A stretch of 37,119 bases of DNA from an uncultured Owenweeksia sp. (GTDB taxonomy: Bacteria; Bacteroidota; Bacteroidia; Flavobacteriales; Schleiferiaceae), in NCBI GenBank assembly GCA_937146805.1, contig CAKZRR010000015.1:1-37119 (forward strand), in the 5' to 3' direction. The translations under genes were made by a program, and so were the position numbers. This document shows positions 26,601-33,809 of this stretch, piece by piece. Every line of letters starts with the position of its first letter. Position 1 is the first letter of the stretch. Below the pieces are notes generated by a model that did no database searches, was not told where the DNA came from, and worked only from the letters and a program-made list of their open reading frames with translations.

Positions 26601-27005
26601 TCAGTGCTTAACCATTTCGGGCTTCTTTTTTTGTGCCAACAAATACCAACTTAGTGCGGCCAAAAAGGTTTCTAAAACCATCCAGGTAATCACAAAGCTA
26701 CTGGGCATACCTTCTGCCGCAAGGCTGTAAAAACGGCCAAAAGCAAAACCACTGCAGTACAATGCCGAAATAGTTAAAGCCGTTTTTTGATCTTTAAAAG
26801 CTCCATAAATCATAAAAATGGCAAAGGCCAAATTTACGCCTCCATAAAAAGAACGGATGGAGCTTTTGGCACTCACGTTTCCTAAAACTACCTCAACAAA
26901 ATCCATGGTGGCTTGCGGGTTTACAATAGCTTGAATAGCCGTGTTTAAAAAGGCCAAGCCCAAAATAATTAATACTACTTTACAAATGGTGTTTATGCGT
27001 TTCAT
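26601..27005 (-). CDS. DUF4345 family membrane protein
   Basis: A 134-residue protein with four TM segments. The central IRSFYGGVNLAFAIFM motif with a conserved acidic/aromatic setting is typical of DUF4345. Function is unknown. It is convergent with the permease gene (40 bp apart, no clear hairpin between them) and appears monocistronic; a near-consensus TAnnnTTTG box lies about 30 nt upstream of the ATG. Confidence 0.8.
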   Translation of the reverse strand: MKRINTICKVVLIILGLAFLNTAIQAIVNPQATMDFVEVVLGNVSAKSSIRSFYGGVNLAFAIFMIYGAFKDQKTALTISALYCSGFAFGRFYSLAAEGMPSSFVITWMVLETFLAALSWYLLAQKKKPEMVKH

Positions 27006-27133
27006 TGTATTATTGTTTTAATGATACCGCAAAGATTAGGCGAAGCGCCCAGCTAAAAATTGACTGAAATCAAGAATTTTGCAAAGGTTGTTTTTTTTGG
27101 AAAGCTGCTCTAAAAAAATAATGGTTTCCAATA

Positions 27134-28081
27134 TTAATAACTACTTCCTGCTTTGGTCAATTTTAAATAATGCACTTGCAGGTCGTTTACCTTAAGAGCT
27201 AAAAAATACGTACCCACCGGCAGATTTACATCTGGATGCCAAGTGGCTCCGTACTTCTCAGGGCTCAACTCTTCATCTTTTAAATTGGCTACTTCTTTGC
27301 CCATCATATCAAAAATCACCAAACCAATTTTTGCCGCTTTAAAAACACCAAAATGGATATCTACCTTATCAAAAAATGGGTTTGGAGAGGCCGAATAAAT
27401 GATGCCCTTATCAATATGTAAATCACCTATTCCTAGCGGGGTGCCTTGAGCGTCAATCACCACCTCCCAGGTACCATCGTAACCACCCTGGCTATTTTGC
27501 ACCAAGGGTATAATGCGGTGTTGTGCATCGTACTGACCACTGGTTAACGAAGCGGCTGCATCTCCTGCTATAGAGGTGTCTCCTTGAAAATAAAGTTGAG
27601 TAGTAAGAGGGGGAAATCCCGTTGCTGATATTTTAAAATGAATATGAGCTGGTCTAAACTTCGATCCGTTTAAATACTTACCTGGCCATATTGTTTCAAA
27701 AGAATAAAAGCCCTGCGAGTCACTAAAAATTCTTCCTCTAAAGTTAAATCCCGAGTTATCATAAGCGCCATTATCATCAGCATGCCAAATATCAATTTCG
27801 GCAAAAGGGATAAACTCGGTACAATCTATATTCATAACCCTACCACTAATGGTAATAGGTGTGCCCTGATGGCCGGTTGCCATATTATTTCCTTTAAGAA
27901 TAGGAGCATTAGCCGTATAAAATGGGCCTTCTCCATAATAATCTAAGGTTGTTTCATCACAGGCCACCGATTCATTGCTTTTACTAGAGGTTGCCCCCAA
28001 AGTGGTGGGCGCTACGGCCGCAGCTACTCCGGCCAACGATACATTTCTCAAAAATTTTCTACGGCTATTTTCTTCGCTCAT
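27134..28081 (-). CDS. Intradiol ring-cleavage dioxygenase-like protein with Tat signal and T9SS C-terminal domain
   Basis: A 315-residue protein. A twin-arginine signal, SRRKFLRNVS, occupies the N terminus with an Ala-rich hydrophobic core to ~30. Residues ~45-215 are an intradiol dioxygenase domain with all four expected Fe(III) ligands: Tyr107 (DNGAYDN), Tyr136 (PGKYLNG), His146 and His148 (RPAHIHF). Residues ~228-315 form a type A T9SS sorting domain (SASPNPFFDKV, IFDMMGKEV, LPVGTYFLALKVND). The family opens catechol rings; secreted versions are thought to attack aromatic compounds outside the cell. Having a Tat signal plus a T9SS signal implies folded, iron-loaded export before outer-membrane secretion, which is an inference. 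Confidence 0.9.
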   Translation of the reverse strand: MSEENSRRKFLRNVSLAGVAAAVAPTTLGATSSKSNESVACDETTLDYYGEGPFYTANAPILKGNNMATGHQGTPITISGRVMNIDCTEFIPFAEIDIWHADDNGAYDNSGFNFRGRIFSDSQGFYSFETIWPGKYLNGSKFRPAHIHFKISATGFPPLTTQLYFQGDTSIAGDAAASLTSGQYDAQHRIIPLVQNSQGGYDGTWEVVIDAQGTPLGIGDLHIDKGIIYSASPNPFFDKVDIHFGVFKAAKIGLVIFDMMGKEVANLKDEELSPEKYGATWHPDVNLPVGTYFLALKVNDLQVHYLKLTKAGSSY

Positions 28082-28497
28082 GCTAAGGAATATTTAGGGT
28101 TAAAGGTAAGCCCAAAGGATTAAACACCTTGGGCCTATTTTCTTTTAGATGCTCATGCCTCCTTTAACGTTGCGCCAGTTGTGATAAATTCTGATTGGCC
28201 GTAAACTTTCTCACCTTTTCAATACGCATGCTAAAAGGTGCATTTTCATGTTCAAAAGTATGCTTGGTTCTGCAACTTAATTTTTGAACGAGTAGTAGCA
28301 AAGCCGCAAAACAACTTGCAGTTAACTGAGTTTCAAAGTGAAAAAAAGAGAAAGGTTTAAAAGGTGATTTAGGTGTAAATGAGCCCAGAATGAGGTAGGG
28401 GGAAATAATGTAAGTTTGGTATTGCAAAAAAAGCAATTACGTAAAATATAATGACTAGGTGCAGCCAATACAAAGGCCATAAATAAAAAGGGAGATA
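28082..28497. other. 416-bp intergenic region without a convincing gene
   Basis: A small hairpin with one bulge (GCCCAAAGG 28110-28118 with CCTTGGGC 28127-28134) lies just upstream of the dioxygenase gene. On the plus strand an exact TAnnTTTG box (TAAGTTTG, 28411-28418) could serve the lipoprotein gene starting at 28498. A 90-codon minus frame at 28164-28436 has no family features and is not called. Confidence 0.6.
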
Positions 28498-29308
28498 ATG
28501 GAAATTGGTAAAATGCTATACTATGTTTTTATTTTTATTAGTGCCGTAATATTGTCCGCTTCGTGTGATGAAAACAAAGTTCAAGGGCTCAATGAGAAAT
28601 ACGTTAACTCTGATGAGGTAGATAGTATTTTTGACCTTAGGAGCGATAAAAGTCAACGGGGTTAGGCATAGAGTAGTTTTGTACAAGGACAGTTCGTTTG
28701 TTACGATTTCTTTTGATACATCCGGAAAAATGAATGACTCTACGTATAGTGATAAAAAGGGTTTGTATCAAGGGAAGAGGAGAGTTGTTTATGAGGATGG
28801 AGATTCAGAGCTTATTTCTTATAAGGATGATAAAAAACATGGAGCAACATATTTTTTTAACAAAGAGGGTTGGTTAATTAAAAGAGGACATTTTCGATAT
28901 GACAAACCCTTTGGTGATTGGATTGAGTATTATAGCTCGGGGCAACCCAAAAAATACAATTTTCGCATCCCGAAAGGAATTACATATCAACGAACCCACA
29001 GGAAGGATGGTAGTATAGATGTGGATAGAGGACATCCACTCATTTTCAATCTGTTTAAGGATAGTGATTTGAGACTAACGGATAATATTGTTTTGGCTAT
29101 ACCACCTTCTACATATATCAACGTCCTTGAGTTTAAACCACAAGATTCTAGTATAGTACAAGAGGTTGCTCATACAGATGGAGTGATTAATTATAGTGAA
29201 ATTAAAAATTCAATAATTAACAACGTGATTTATCTTAAATGGGAGTTACGAGACATTAAAACTGATACTTTGCAGCGTGAAGATTTTGGAAAGTTCGAGA
29301 GGTGGTAG
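28498..29308 (+). pseudogene. Frameshifted YwqK/MORN-like lipoprotein gene
   Basis: An ATG at 28498 opens a lipoprotein N terminus (MEIGKMLYYVFIFISAVILS followed by ASC, cysteine 23) that stops at about 28665. The +1 frame is open from 28622 to 29308 and encodes about 225 residues with YwqK-type repeats (YEDGDSELISYKDDKKHG and HFRYDKPFGDWIEYYSSGQP). The second frame has no ATG start, only TTG at 28631. Removing one T from the T5 tract near 28628-28632 would fuse signal peptide and repeats into one protein of about 268 residues. It is therefore a gene broken by a 1-nt insertion, a sequencing error, or (less likely) a programmed frameshift. Confidence 0.7.
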
Positions 29309-29359
29309 TTATTTGCTCTAAAATTTAGAGCTTTACAAGGATCATTGATAACCATAGGT

Positions 29360-29492
29360 TTGGCATTGAAAATAAGGTATTTATCTTTTTTGGAATTTAT
29401 AGTTTGCGCTGAAGTTTTTTTAACAAAGCCTATAAAAAGGAACGTCTGTAATGAAAAGAATAATTAAGTTAGGGAGGAAAAGTGCACAGGTG
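29360..29492 (+). repeat. Direct repeat copy 1 (leader plus first lipoprotein codons)
   Basis: A 133-bp sequence starting TTGGCATTGAAAATAAGG and ending at CACAGGTG recurs at 30673-30804 with about seven substitutions and one 1-nt length change. It includes about 90 bp of leader and 14 codons (MKRIIKLGRKSAQV). Confidence 0.95.
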
Positions 29493-29630
29493 CTCCGAAA
29501 AAGAGCATCTGAGCTAAAAATGGTATCCGATAGTTCAATCAATTACAAAAAGGAACTTATTAAAACTGCTTACTTTAAAGAGCTACTGATAAACAAAGCA
29601 CACCATGATGTATTTAAAAAACTTGTATAA
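29451..29630 (+). CDS. 59-codon small ORF formed on the duplicated lipoprotein start
   Basis: The ATG and first 14 codons are those of the lipoprotein gene at 30763, with MKRIIKLGRKSAQV here and MKRTIKLGRKSTQV there. The hydrophobic signal and lipobox are then replaced by a basic, Lys/Leu-rich segment (LRKRASELKMVSDSS onward). It ends at 29630, overlapping the next gene by 26 bp. It may be a chimeric remnant of the duplication rather than a functional gene. Confidence 0.4.
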   Translation: MKRIIKLGRKSAQVLRKRASELKMVSDSSINYKKELIKTAYFKELLINKAHHDVFKKLV

Positions 29631-30630
29631 AAAAAAGCTCACATTTACTGGCCATAAATTAAGCTTTTTAATATTACTAATATTTATTTGTTGTAAGCAC
29701 AATAAGTCACCTCTGATTTTAGATAAAACCGCTCAACAAAATTCAACAAGCGCTGCTGAACTGGTTAAAATGAGGATTGATACTTTAAGCTGTAGTTCGA
29801 AAATTATCTATTGTGACTCTTGTATAACTAGGCAAGAAATTATTGATTGGGAAACCTCTAGAGGGGCAACCCAGATCGAAGTGGACGCAAATACAAGTAT
29901 TATTGTACTTGACGGAGCCTATCAAGGAGAAAGAAGAAAATTTTTAAGTAGACATTACCTGTACTTTTTTTATCAAGACACATCAACAGCAGTAAAAGAA
30001 GTCTCTAGGTACTGGGTTGAGGAATACAAAAATCCAATAACCGAAAAAAAAGTGTATTACTCCTTCGGCAGTCTAACGAAGTACTACAATGAATCAAAGT
30101 ATCTCGATGAGTTTTTGTTTTCAAACAAGAATATCGTTAAGGGGAGAAAAAGTGTTTTTCGACTGGATACGGCTCTTATTGAGAACAAAATAAAAGTGTA
30201 CCCCACAAAAACATTTTCTTTAGATTCTCTATTCGATGAAGCAATATGTTTGTCCAAAACCCTTAACCATACAAATGCTTACACAACAATTGACGTAAAG
30301 CCTTCTATAAGAGCTGACATGTATCGAAAAGGGACTGCGAGATATGATTTTTGTGAAAAATATTCAGATTTTCTCTGGCGTGTATCTCTTAAAAATCCAA
30401 GCGAATCAGACACGATTCAAGAAATATGGACTAAAAAAAGTCACTTTTTAGAATCTGAGTACGTAAGAGAGCACCTGATAACGATGGGATATTCAGAAGA
30501 TAATTTATGGCTCAACCATGCCGATTCGGTCCTTAGGCCCCAAAATATTGCACTTTACCACTATCGATTTATGAACAACCCGATTCCAGGCAGCCCTATT
30601 CAAAGAAAACTTAAAAGGTTAACTAAATAA
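29605..30630 (+). CDS. Probable lipoprotein of unknown function
   Basis: A 341-residue protein that I do not recognise. The N terminus MMYLKNLYKKKLTFTGHK is basic and is followed by a hydrophobic core and a likely lipobox (LLIFICCKHN, cysteine ~30). The mature part is rich in aromatic and charged residues, with a CxxC-like pair in IIYCDSCITRQEI. It lies between the two copies of the 132-bp repeat and in an accessory stretch with no pathway context. Confidence 0.65.
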   Translation: MMYLKNLYKKKLTFTGHKLSFLILLIFICCKHNKSPLILDKTAQQNSTSAAELVKMRIDTLSCSSKIIYCDSCITRQEIIDWETSRGATQIEVDANTSIIVLDGAYQGERRKFLSRHYLYFFYQDTSTAVKEVSRYWVEEYKNPITEKKVYYSFGSLTKYYNESKYLDEFLFSNKNIVKGRKSVFRLDTALIENKIKVYPTKTFSLDSLFDEAICLSKTLNHTNAYTTIDVKPSIRADMYRKGTARYDFCEKYSDFLWRVSLKNPSESDTIQEIWTKKSHFLESEYVREHLITMGYSEDNLWLNHADSVLRPQNIALYHYRFMNNPIPGSPIQRKLKRLTK

Positions 30631-30672
30631 CTACTAAATACCGTGCAGATTCTCAAAATCCTCAGCGCGACA

Positions 30673-30804
30673 TTGGCATTGAAAATAAGGCATTTATCTT
30701 TTTTAGAATTTGTAGTTTGCGCTGAAGTGTTTTAACAAAGCTTATAAAAAGGAACGTCTGTAATGAAAAGAACAATTAAGTTAGGGAGGAAAAGTACACA
30801 GGTG
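30673..30804 (+). repeat. Direct repeat copy 2 (leader plus first lipoprotein codons)
   Basis: The second copy of the repeat at 29360-29492, about 94% identical by eye, 1.3 kb downstream in the same orientation. Here it leads into an intact lipoprotein gene, so this copy is probably the original. Confidence 0.95.
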
Positions 30805-31131
30805 TTTTTGGTTTTGTCATTTGCAGGAGTCTTTTCTTGCGGGCAGTTAGATAAAGTACCTATTCAAGAAGTACAAAGTATTGAGGGATTTTATACAAAC
30901 ACAGAGTATTTTATACAGTTAAGGAAGGACTCATCTTTTATTTTTGGAGTAAATGGAGGTGTTTTAGGAGTTCTTGCGTCAGGACATTACGGCACAGAGG
31001 GCATTCGGTTAAACTTATATACTGAAAATACTCCTTTTTTATCTGAAGAGGAGAAGGCAAAAACCGAAAAAGGATATATTGATTATCCAAACCATATTGT
31101 ATATGTTTATGGCCACAGGTTAGTAAGATAG
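30763..31131 (+). CDS. Small lipoprotein of unknown function
   Basis: A 122-residue protein. After a basic start, VFLVLSFAGVFSCGQ forms a signal peptide with lipobox cysteine ~26. The mature part of about 96 residues begins with a beta-rich segment (IEGFYTNTEYFIQLRKDSSF) like those of small secreted Bacteroidota lipoproteins that carry a GxY-type strand pattern. The leader and first 14 codons are duplicated at 29360. Confidence 0.7.
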   Translation: MKRTIKLGRKSTQVFLVLSFAGVFSCGQLDKVPIQEVQSIEGFYTNTEYFIQLRKDSSFIFGVNGGVLGVLASGHYGTEGIRLNLYTENTPFLSEEEKAKTEKGYIDYPNHIVYVYGHRLVR

Positions 31132-31181
31132 CTAATATTCCTTAGTAGGCATTTGCCTCTTTTAAAATATAGCATTAGGGA

Positions 31182-31682
31182 GTGAAAGAAGTCAAGAATT
31201 TTAGTTTTAAAAGTGAGTTTGTTATACTCACTTTGGTTTTGATTCCCTTTTTTGGGCTTGCTCAGTCCAAACCCAAAATGTATAAGAACCTTGATTTTTA
31301 TTACATTCAAGTTGATGGTAATAATTTCCGTCACGAGAGTATTTATATGCCCAGTGAAAATGTGCTTTCCGAATTTATAAAAGATGTTAGTTTTTCATGC
31401 TATTATGACCTAAAGAAAGTAAACTTTAATTCGATACATGATTTTGGAGAAGAACTACTGGAAAAAGTTAGCATTGGAACAAATGTTCAAGCACTAACTT
31501 TGAGCAATCAACGATATTGCAGGATATACAGGTTTTCCATAAAAGCGTCTTATGAAATCCTTAAATGTAGTGATGAGGAAATTCTTTTAATTTTTTATGA
31601 CGTTAAACTTAGGAGTTTGAAAGATGCGGAAGAGATGAATGGAGAGGACGTTTTTACTATTCTTAAGGAGGTCTCGTTTTAA
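31182..31682 (+). CDS. Secreted protein of unknown function
   Basis: A 166-residue protein with a GTG start at 31182 (no ATG is available upstream of the signal). The signal peptide ends FFGLAQS (~residue 29). The mature domain has alternating charged and hydrophobic strands and two or three cysteines (SFSCYYD, RYCRIY, LKCSDEE). I do not recognise a family. The next gene follows closely. Confidence 0.6.
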   Translation: MKEVKNFSFKSEFVILTLVLIPFFGLAQSKPKMYKNLDFYYIQVDGNNFRHESIYMPSENVLSEFIKDVSFSCYYDLKKVNFNSIHDFGEELLEKVSIGTNVQALTLSNQRYCRIYRFSIKASYEILKCSDEEILLIFYDVKLRSLKDAEEMNGEDVFTILKEVSF

Positions 31683-31730
31683 AATTCAGTGGTAAGAAGG
31701 CTGAAAAAATTTACTTCTGGATTAGGTGTT

Positions 31731-32084
31731 ATGGAGAAATCAAGATATAAACTATTCACTCTGGTCCTATTTCAGTTAGTCCTAAATATGGTTGTTTATA
31801 GATTGTCGGTTGATGAATTTTTCCCAAGCGGAGAGCAACCCTATTTGGTAATTGTTTCAATATCCTGGGAGGATTATATACCACTGTACACAAGTTTTGT
31901 CTTAATGGTAGCCTATTTGATTTTCTTTAAAAAAGGCTGGAGTAAATTTTTATACATGGGGAGTATTGTGGTTTCATTTGGCCAAGTATATACTGTGGTA
32001 AATGGCTCGATGGTTCTAATTTGGCTAATTAATTTACTTAGTTTGATTTGTATGAGAAAAGGTGTTTTTCAGCTTAAAGTTTAA
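31731..32084 (+). CDS. Small four-TM membrane protein, function unknown
   Basis: A 117-residue protein with four hydrophobic segments separated by short loops. The ATG at 31731 (MEKSRYKLFTL) directly precedes TM1; an in-frame GTG at 31689, 6 nt after the previous stop, would add 14 basic residues. No family recognised. It is the last gene of the plus-strand accessory stretch. Confidence 0.6.
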   Translation: MEKSRYKLFTLVLFQLVLNMVVYRLSVDEFFPSGEQPYLVIVSISWEDYIPLYTSFVLMVAYLIFFKKGWSKFLYMGSIVVSFGQVYTVVNGSMVLIWLINLLSLICMRKGVFQLKV

Positions 32085-32263
32085 ATTTATAAAGAACATG
32101 CAATCAAGCGGTGCTAAAACAAGCTTTTGCTATATCTCAAAGTAGGATAAAATACAATGCGGCTTATGCCAGTGTGTTAGCTCCCTAATATTTTTCTTTT
32201 GAATAGGCCTTCACCCAAAAAAGGACTTTCAAAAGAAAAATAAAATAGAAATTAAGGTCGTTT

Positions 32264-32423
32264 TTATTCCGATATTCTCTTTTTTAAGTCCATTCTTTCA
32301 TGTAAAATCCTTGTTATTTCTACATAATTTTGACTTAACGTTCTGTAGAATATTATATGTCGATTTGATTTCATTCCTAATAGTTGTTTTGATATTTCCT
32401 CATAGTTTTTTCCTAAATCTGGA
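32264..32423 (-). pseudogene. parE: parE toxin, 3' part (separated by transposon)
   Basis: The minus-strand frame encodes the C-terminal half of a RelE/ParE toxin: LGKNYEEISKQLLGMKSNRH followed by IIFYRTL and VEITRILHERMDL, the standard ParE core. The N-terminal half lies 3.5 kb away at 35969-36116. Joining the two at the AATCTGGA duplication (minus-strand TCCAGATT) gives an uninterrupted junction codon series, GAT-AAT-CCA-GAT-TTA-GGA, and a 99-codon gene. A chance frame extends this piece through the transposon end to a GTG at 32479. Confidence 0.93.
32416..32423. repeat. Target-site duplication, left copy (AATCTGGA)
   Basis: These eight bases immediately outside the left inverted repeat are identical to 35969-35976. 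An 8-bp duplication is the hallmark of IS1595-family insertion. Confidence 0.97.
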
Positions 32424-32448
32424 GGGAATGATATACTTGTGAGACCCA
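32424..32448 (+). repeat. Left terminal inverted repeat of the transposon
   Basis: A 25-bp sequence beginning GGGAATGATATACTTGTG, reverse complementary without mismatch to 35944-35968. Confidence 0.97.
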
Positions 32449-32485
32449 TCATTAAACGTTTACCACTCAAAGGAAACACACGGTT

Positions 32486-32923
32486 TTATTTTTGATTTTC
32501 TACGCAATATATCCTGATTGACTCTAAAGCGTCTTTAGCAATCTTTAAATCACCCTCTTTAACTTGGTAGTTCTTATATCTAGCATTATGACAAACGTCA
32601 TAAATCTCGGAATAAAAAGTCTGAATATTTGCAGGGGTATTTTGGTTTACGAAGTACTTCATGCAACTATGAGGTGTGCCTCCTACAAACCTATTATATT
32701 CGCCTTTGTAATCATTATATGATTCATAATGCCTTTGTTCGTCCTCCTTAGGATGCTTAAAAGTATCAGGAAATAACGAGCCTTCAATGAATTTTAAAGA
32801 GGCATAAAATGCTGTTGTAACCTCCCAATCGGAAAATTTTATCTCAGATTTTTTTAGTAATTCGTGAGCTTTGAGGTTGTGCGTGGCGTGATCGAACGGG
32901 CTATACTTCTTCTTTTGATCCAT
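32486..32923 (-). CDS. HEPN-like protein, transposon cargo
   Basis: A 145-residue all-helical-looking soluble protein. The pattern THNLKAHELLKK, WEVTTAFYASLKFIEGSLF and YDVCHNARYKNYQV resembles the HEPN-superfamily group whose members have SAFYAALH-like and D-ARY-Y segments. A canonical RNase R-x4-6-H motif is not obvious, so the assignment is tentative. HEPN proteins are often RNases or partners in toxin-antitoxin and defence modules. Its ATG lies 23 nt inside the upstream gene, so the two are translationally coupled. Confidence 0.6.
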   Translation of the reverse strand: MDQKKKYSPFDHATHNLKAHELLKKSEIKFSDWEVTTAFYASLKFIEGSLFPDTFKHPKEDEQRHYESYNDYKGEYNRFVGGTPHSCMKYFVNQNTPANIQTFYSEIYDVCHNARYKNYQVKEGDLKIAKDALESIRIYCVENQK

Positions 32924-33347
32924 ACCTTAAAATGTAGCCATCAGAGGTGATGTTTGAATCAACTATTTCGATACTATGAGGCATAAATGAAAAATCAAGC
33001 TCTATGCGGCTATTGGTATCGTTGATATGTCTGGCAACTTTATAAGATTCCTTACGTTTATCGCTGTTATAATAATCGTTCTCACCTAGAATAACCAAGC
33101 ACTTGAATGTATTGAAATCCGTAATCTTAAGAAACATATCCTTTACCTCTACATCTTTTTCTTGAAGCTTAGATTTCAATAAAGAAGAAGATTGTGCGGC
33201 AGATTGAAGATTATTCTGAAAGTCTTTTTCAATTTCTTTAATAAGGTCGTTTCTACCTCTCATATAAGAAGAATGTAGAAGATCAGAGATTGATAACTGT
33301 TCACCAACAATACCAAAATCAAATAAATTAAGTGTCGTACCTATCAT
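32901..33347 (-). CDS. Unknown protein paired with the HEPN-like gene, transposon cargo
   Basis: A 148-residue soluble protein that I do not recognise. Residues ~33-75 are probably coiled coil (KEIEKDFQNNLQSAAQSSSL and following), and the second half is mixed alpha/beta (CLVILGENDYY, HSIEIVDSNITSDGYIL). There is no nucleotidyltransferase GSx10DxD motif, so it is not an obvious MNT partner. It starts about 54 nt downstream of a TAnnTTTG box at 33408-33415. The constant overlap with the HEPN-like gene suggests a functional pair. Confidence 0.6.
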   Translation of the reverse strand: MIGTTLNLFDFGIVGEQLSISDLLHSSYMRGRNDLIKEIEKDFQNNLQSAAQSSSLLKSKLQEKDVEVKDMFLKITDFNTFKCLVILGENDYYNSDKRKESYKVARHINDTNSRIELDFSFMPHSIEIVDSNITSDGYILRYGSKEEV

Positions 33348-33407
33348 GTTAATAACATCTTCATAACAACGAGTATCTCAAAAAATATACCGCCTTGAAA
33401 ACGGGCG

Positions 33408-33415
33408 CAAAAGTA
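33408..33415 (-). promoter_or_regulatory. Bacteroidota-type -7 element for the HEPN-like gene pair
   Basis: On the minus strand TACTTTTG matches TAnnTTTG exactly, in the 171-bp gap between two cargo genes; the predicted leader is about 54 nt. Confidence 0.5.
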
Positions 33416-33469
33416 ATATATTTAAATCAACACCTTAAAAGTATTTTGTTTCGGTAACGAATCTAAGTA

Positions 33470-33504
33470 TTTTAACAACACCAAATATGTTTGGCCTGTT
33501 AAAA
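33470..33504 (-). terminator. Hairpin after the small cargo gene
   Basis: TTTTAACA (33470-33477) pairs with TGTTAAAA (33497-33504), and CCAAA (33481-33485) with TTTGG (33490-33494) around a TATG loop. It lies 15 nt downstream of the minus-strand gene's stop at 33519. There is no long T-run, so termination strength is uncertain. Confidence 0.5.
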
Positions 33505-33518
33505 CCTGCTCTTATAGA

Positions 33519-33728
33519 CTAATAATGTTTCACAAAATAAATGACAAACCCCTTATACTCAATGGGGTAGTCCTTCATTCGAACTAGCGTATTATATTTA
33601 GCGTCAATTTCCTGCGATTGCATAAATTCAACTATTCTCGTTAGCCTTCCAAAAGTACCAAGTACAATATTATCCTTTAGCAAAACAAAATGTTTACGGT
33701 CTTTTGTCTGCTCTTTATAAGTTGCCAT
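33519..33728 (-). CDS. Small protein of unknown function, transposon cargo
   Basis: A 69-residue protein (MATYKEQTKDRKHFVLLKDN and so on) with alternating strands and a closing YKGFVIYFVKHY. No helix-turn-helix is obvious, but its divergent position next to the transposase promoter and twin palindromes makes a regulatory role conceivable. A minus-strand TAnnTTTG box (33733-33740) lies only 4 nt upstream of its ATG, so the mRNA may be leaderless or the start may be internal. Confidence 0.55.
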   Translation of the reverse strand: MATYKEQTKDRKHFVLLKDNIVLGTFGRLTRIVEFMQSQEIDAKYNTLVRMKDYPIEYKGFVIYFVKHY

Positions 33729-33732
33729 GCAA

Positions 33733-33740
33733 CAAACATA
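33733..33740 (-). promoter_or_regulatory. -7 element of the small cargo gene (divergent promoter, minus)
   Basis: TATGTTTG on the minus strand is an exact TAnnTTTG match, 3 bp from the left palindrome arm. Confidence 0.45.
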
Positions 33741-33742
33741 CT

Positions 33743-33788
33743 AATATAATCGATTACATTAGCATATATCAATCTAATCGATTATATT
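33743..33788. promoter_or_regulatory. Twin-palindrome operator between divergent transposon promoters
   Basis: AATATAATCGATTA (33743-33756) and TAATCGATTATATT (33775-33788) are perfect 14-bp inverted copies, and each contains the self-complementary 10-mer TAATCGATTA (33747-33756 and 33775-33784). Centre-to-centre distance is 28 bp. The right palindrome overlaps the plus-strand -7 box and the left one abuts the minus-strand box, as expected for an operator that represses both directions. Confidence 0.65.
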
Positions 33789-33790
33789 TG
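33783..33790 (+). promoter_or_regulatory. -7 element of the transposase promoter
   Basis: TATATTTG matches TAnnTTTG exactly, 19 nt before the transposase ATG, and overlaps the right palindrome. Confidence 0.6.
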
Positions 33791-33804
33791 CATTTCAAAT
33801 GCAA
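33788..33804. promoter_or_regulatory. Palindrome in the transposase leader
   Basis: TTGCATTTCAAATGCAA has 8-bp perfect arms around one base, ending 5 nt before the ATG. On an mRNA it could mask initiation; as DNA it could be a protein site. The related half GTTGC/GCAAC surrounds the start of the divergent gene (33721-33733). Confidence 0.45.
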
Positions 33805-33809
33805 CAACA

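Noticed and set aside
28164-28436. A 90-codon minus-strand open frame between the dioxygenase and the accessory lipoproteins
   Set aside because: No signal peptide, domain or neighbour relation; residue composition looks like translated non-coding sequence, and the plus strand carries a likely promoter box there.
32100-32190. A possible third attC downstream of parE (GCTAACAC and GTTTTAGC boxes on the minus strand)
   Set aside because: The outer boxes match 7 of 8, but inner spacers are very unequal (8 and 0 nt) and paired arms are only 4 bp; not enough to call. A diverged site remains possible.
32196-32235. Hairpin CTTTTGAA/TTCAAAAG with inner CCTT/AAGG downstream of parE
   Set aside because: The T-rich runs lie on the wrong side for an intrinsic terminator in either direction; left uncalled.
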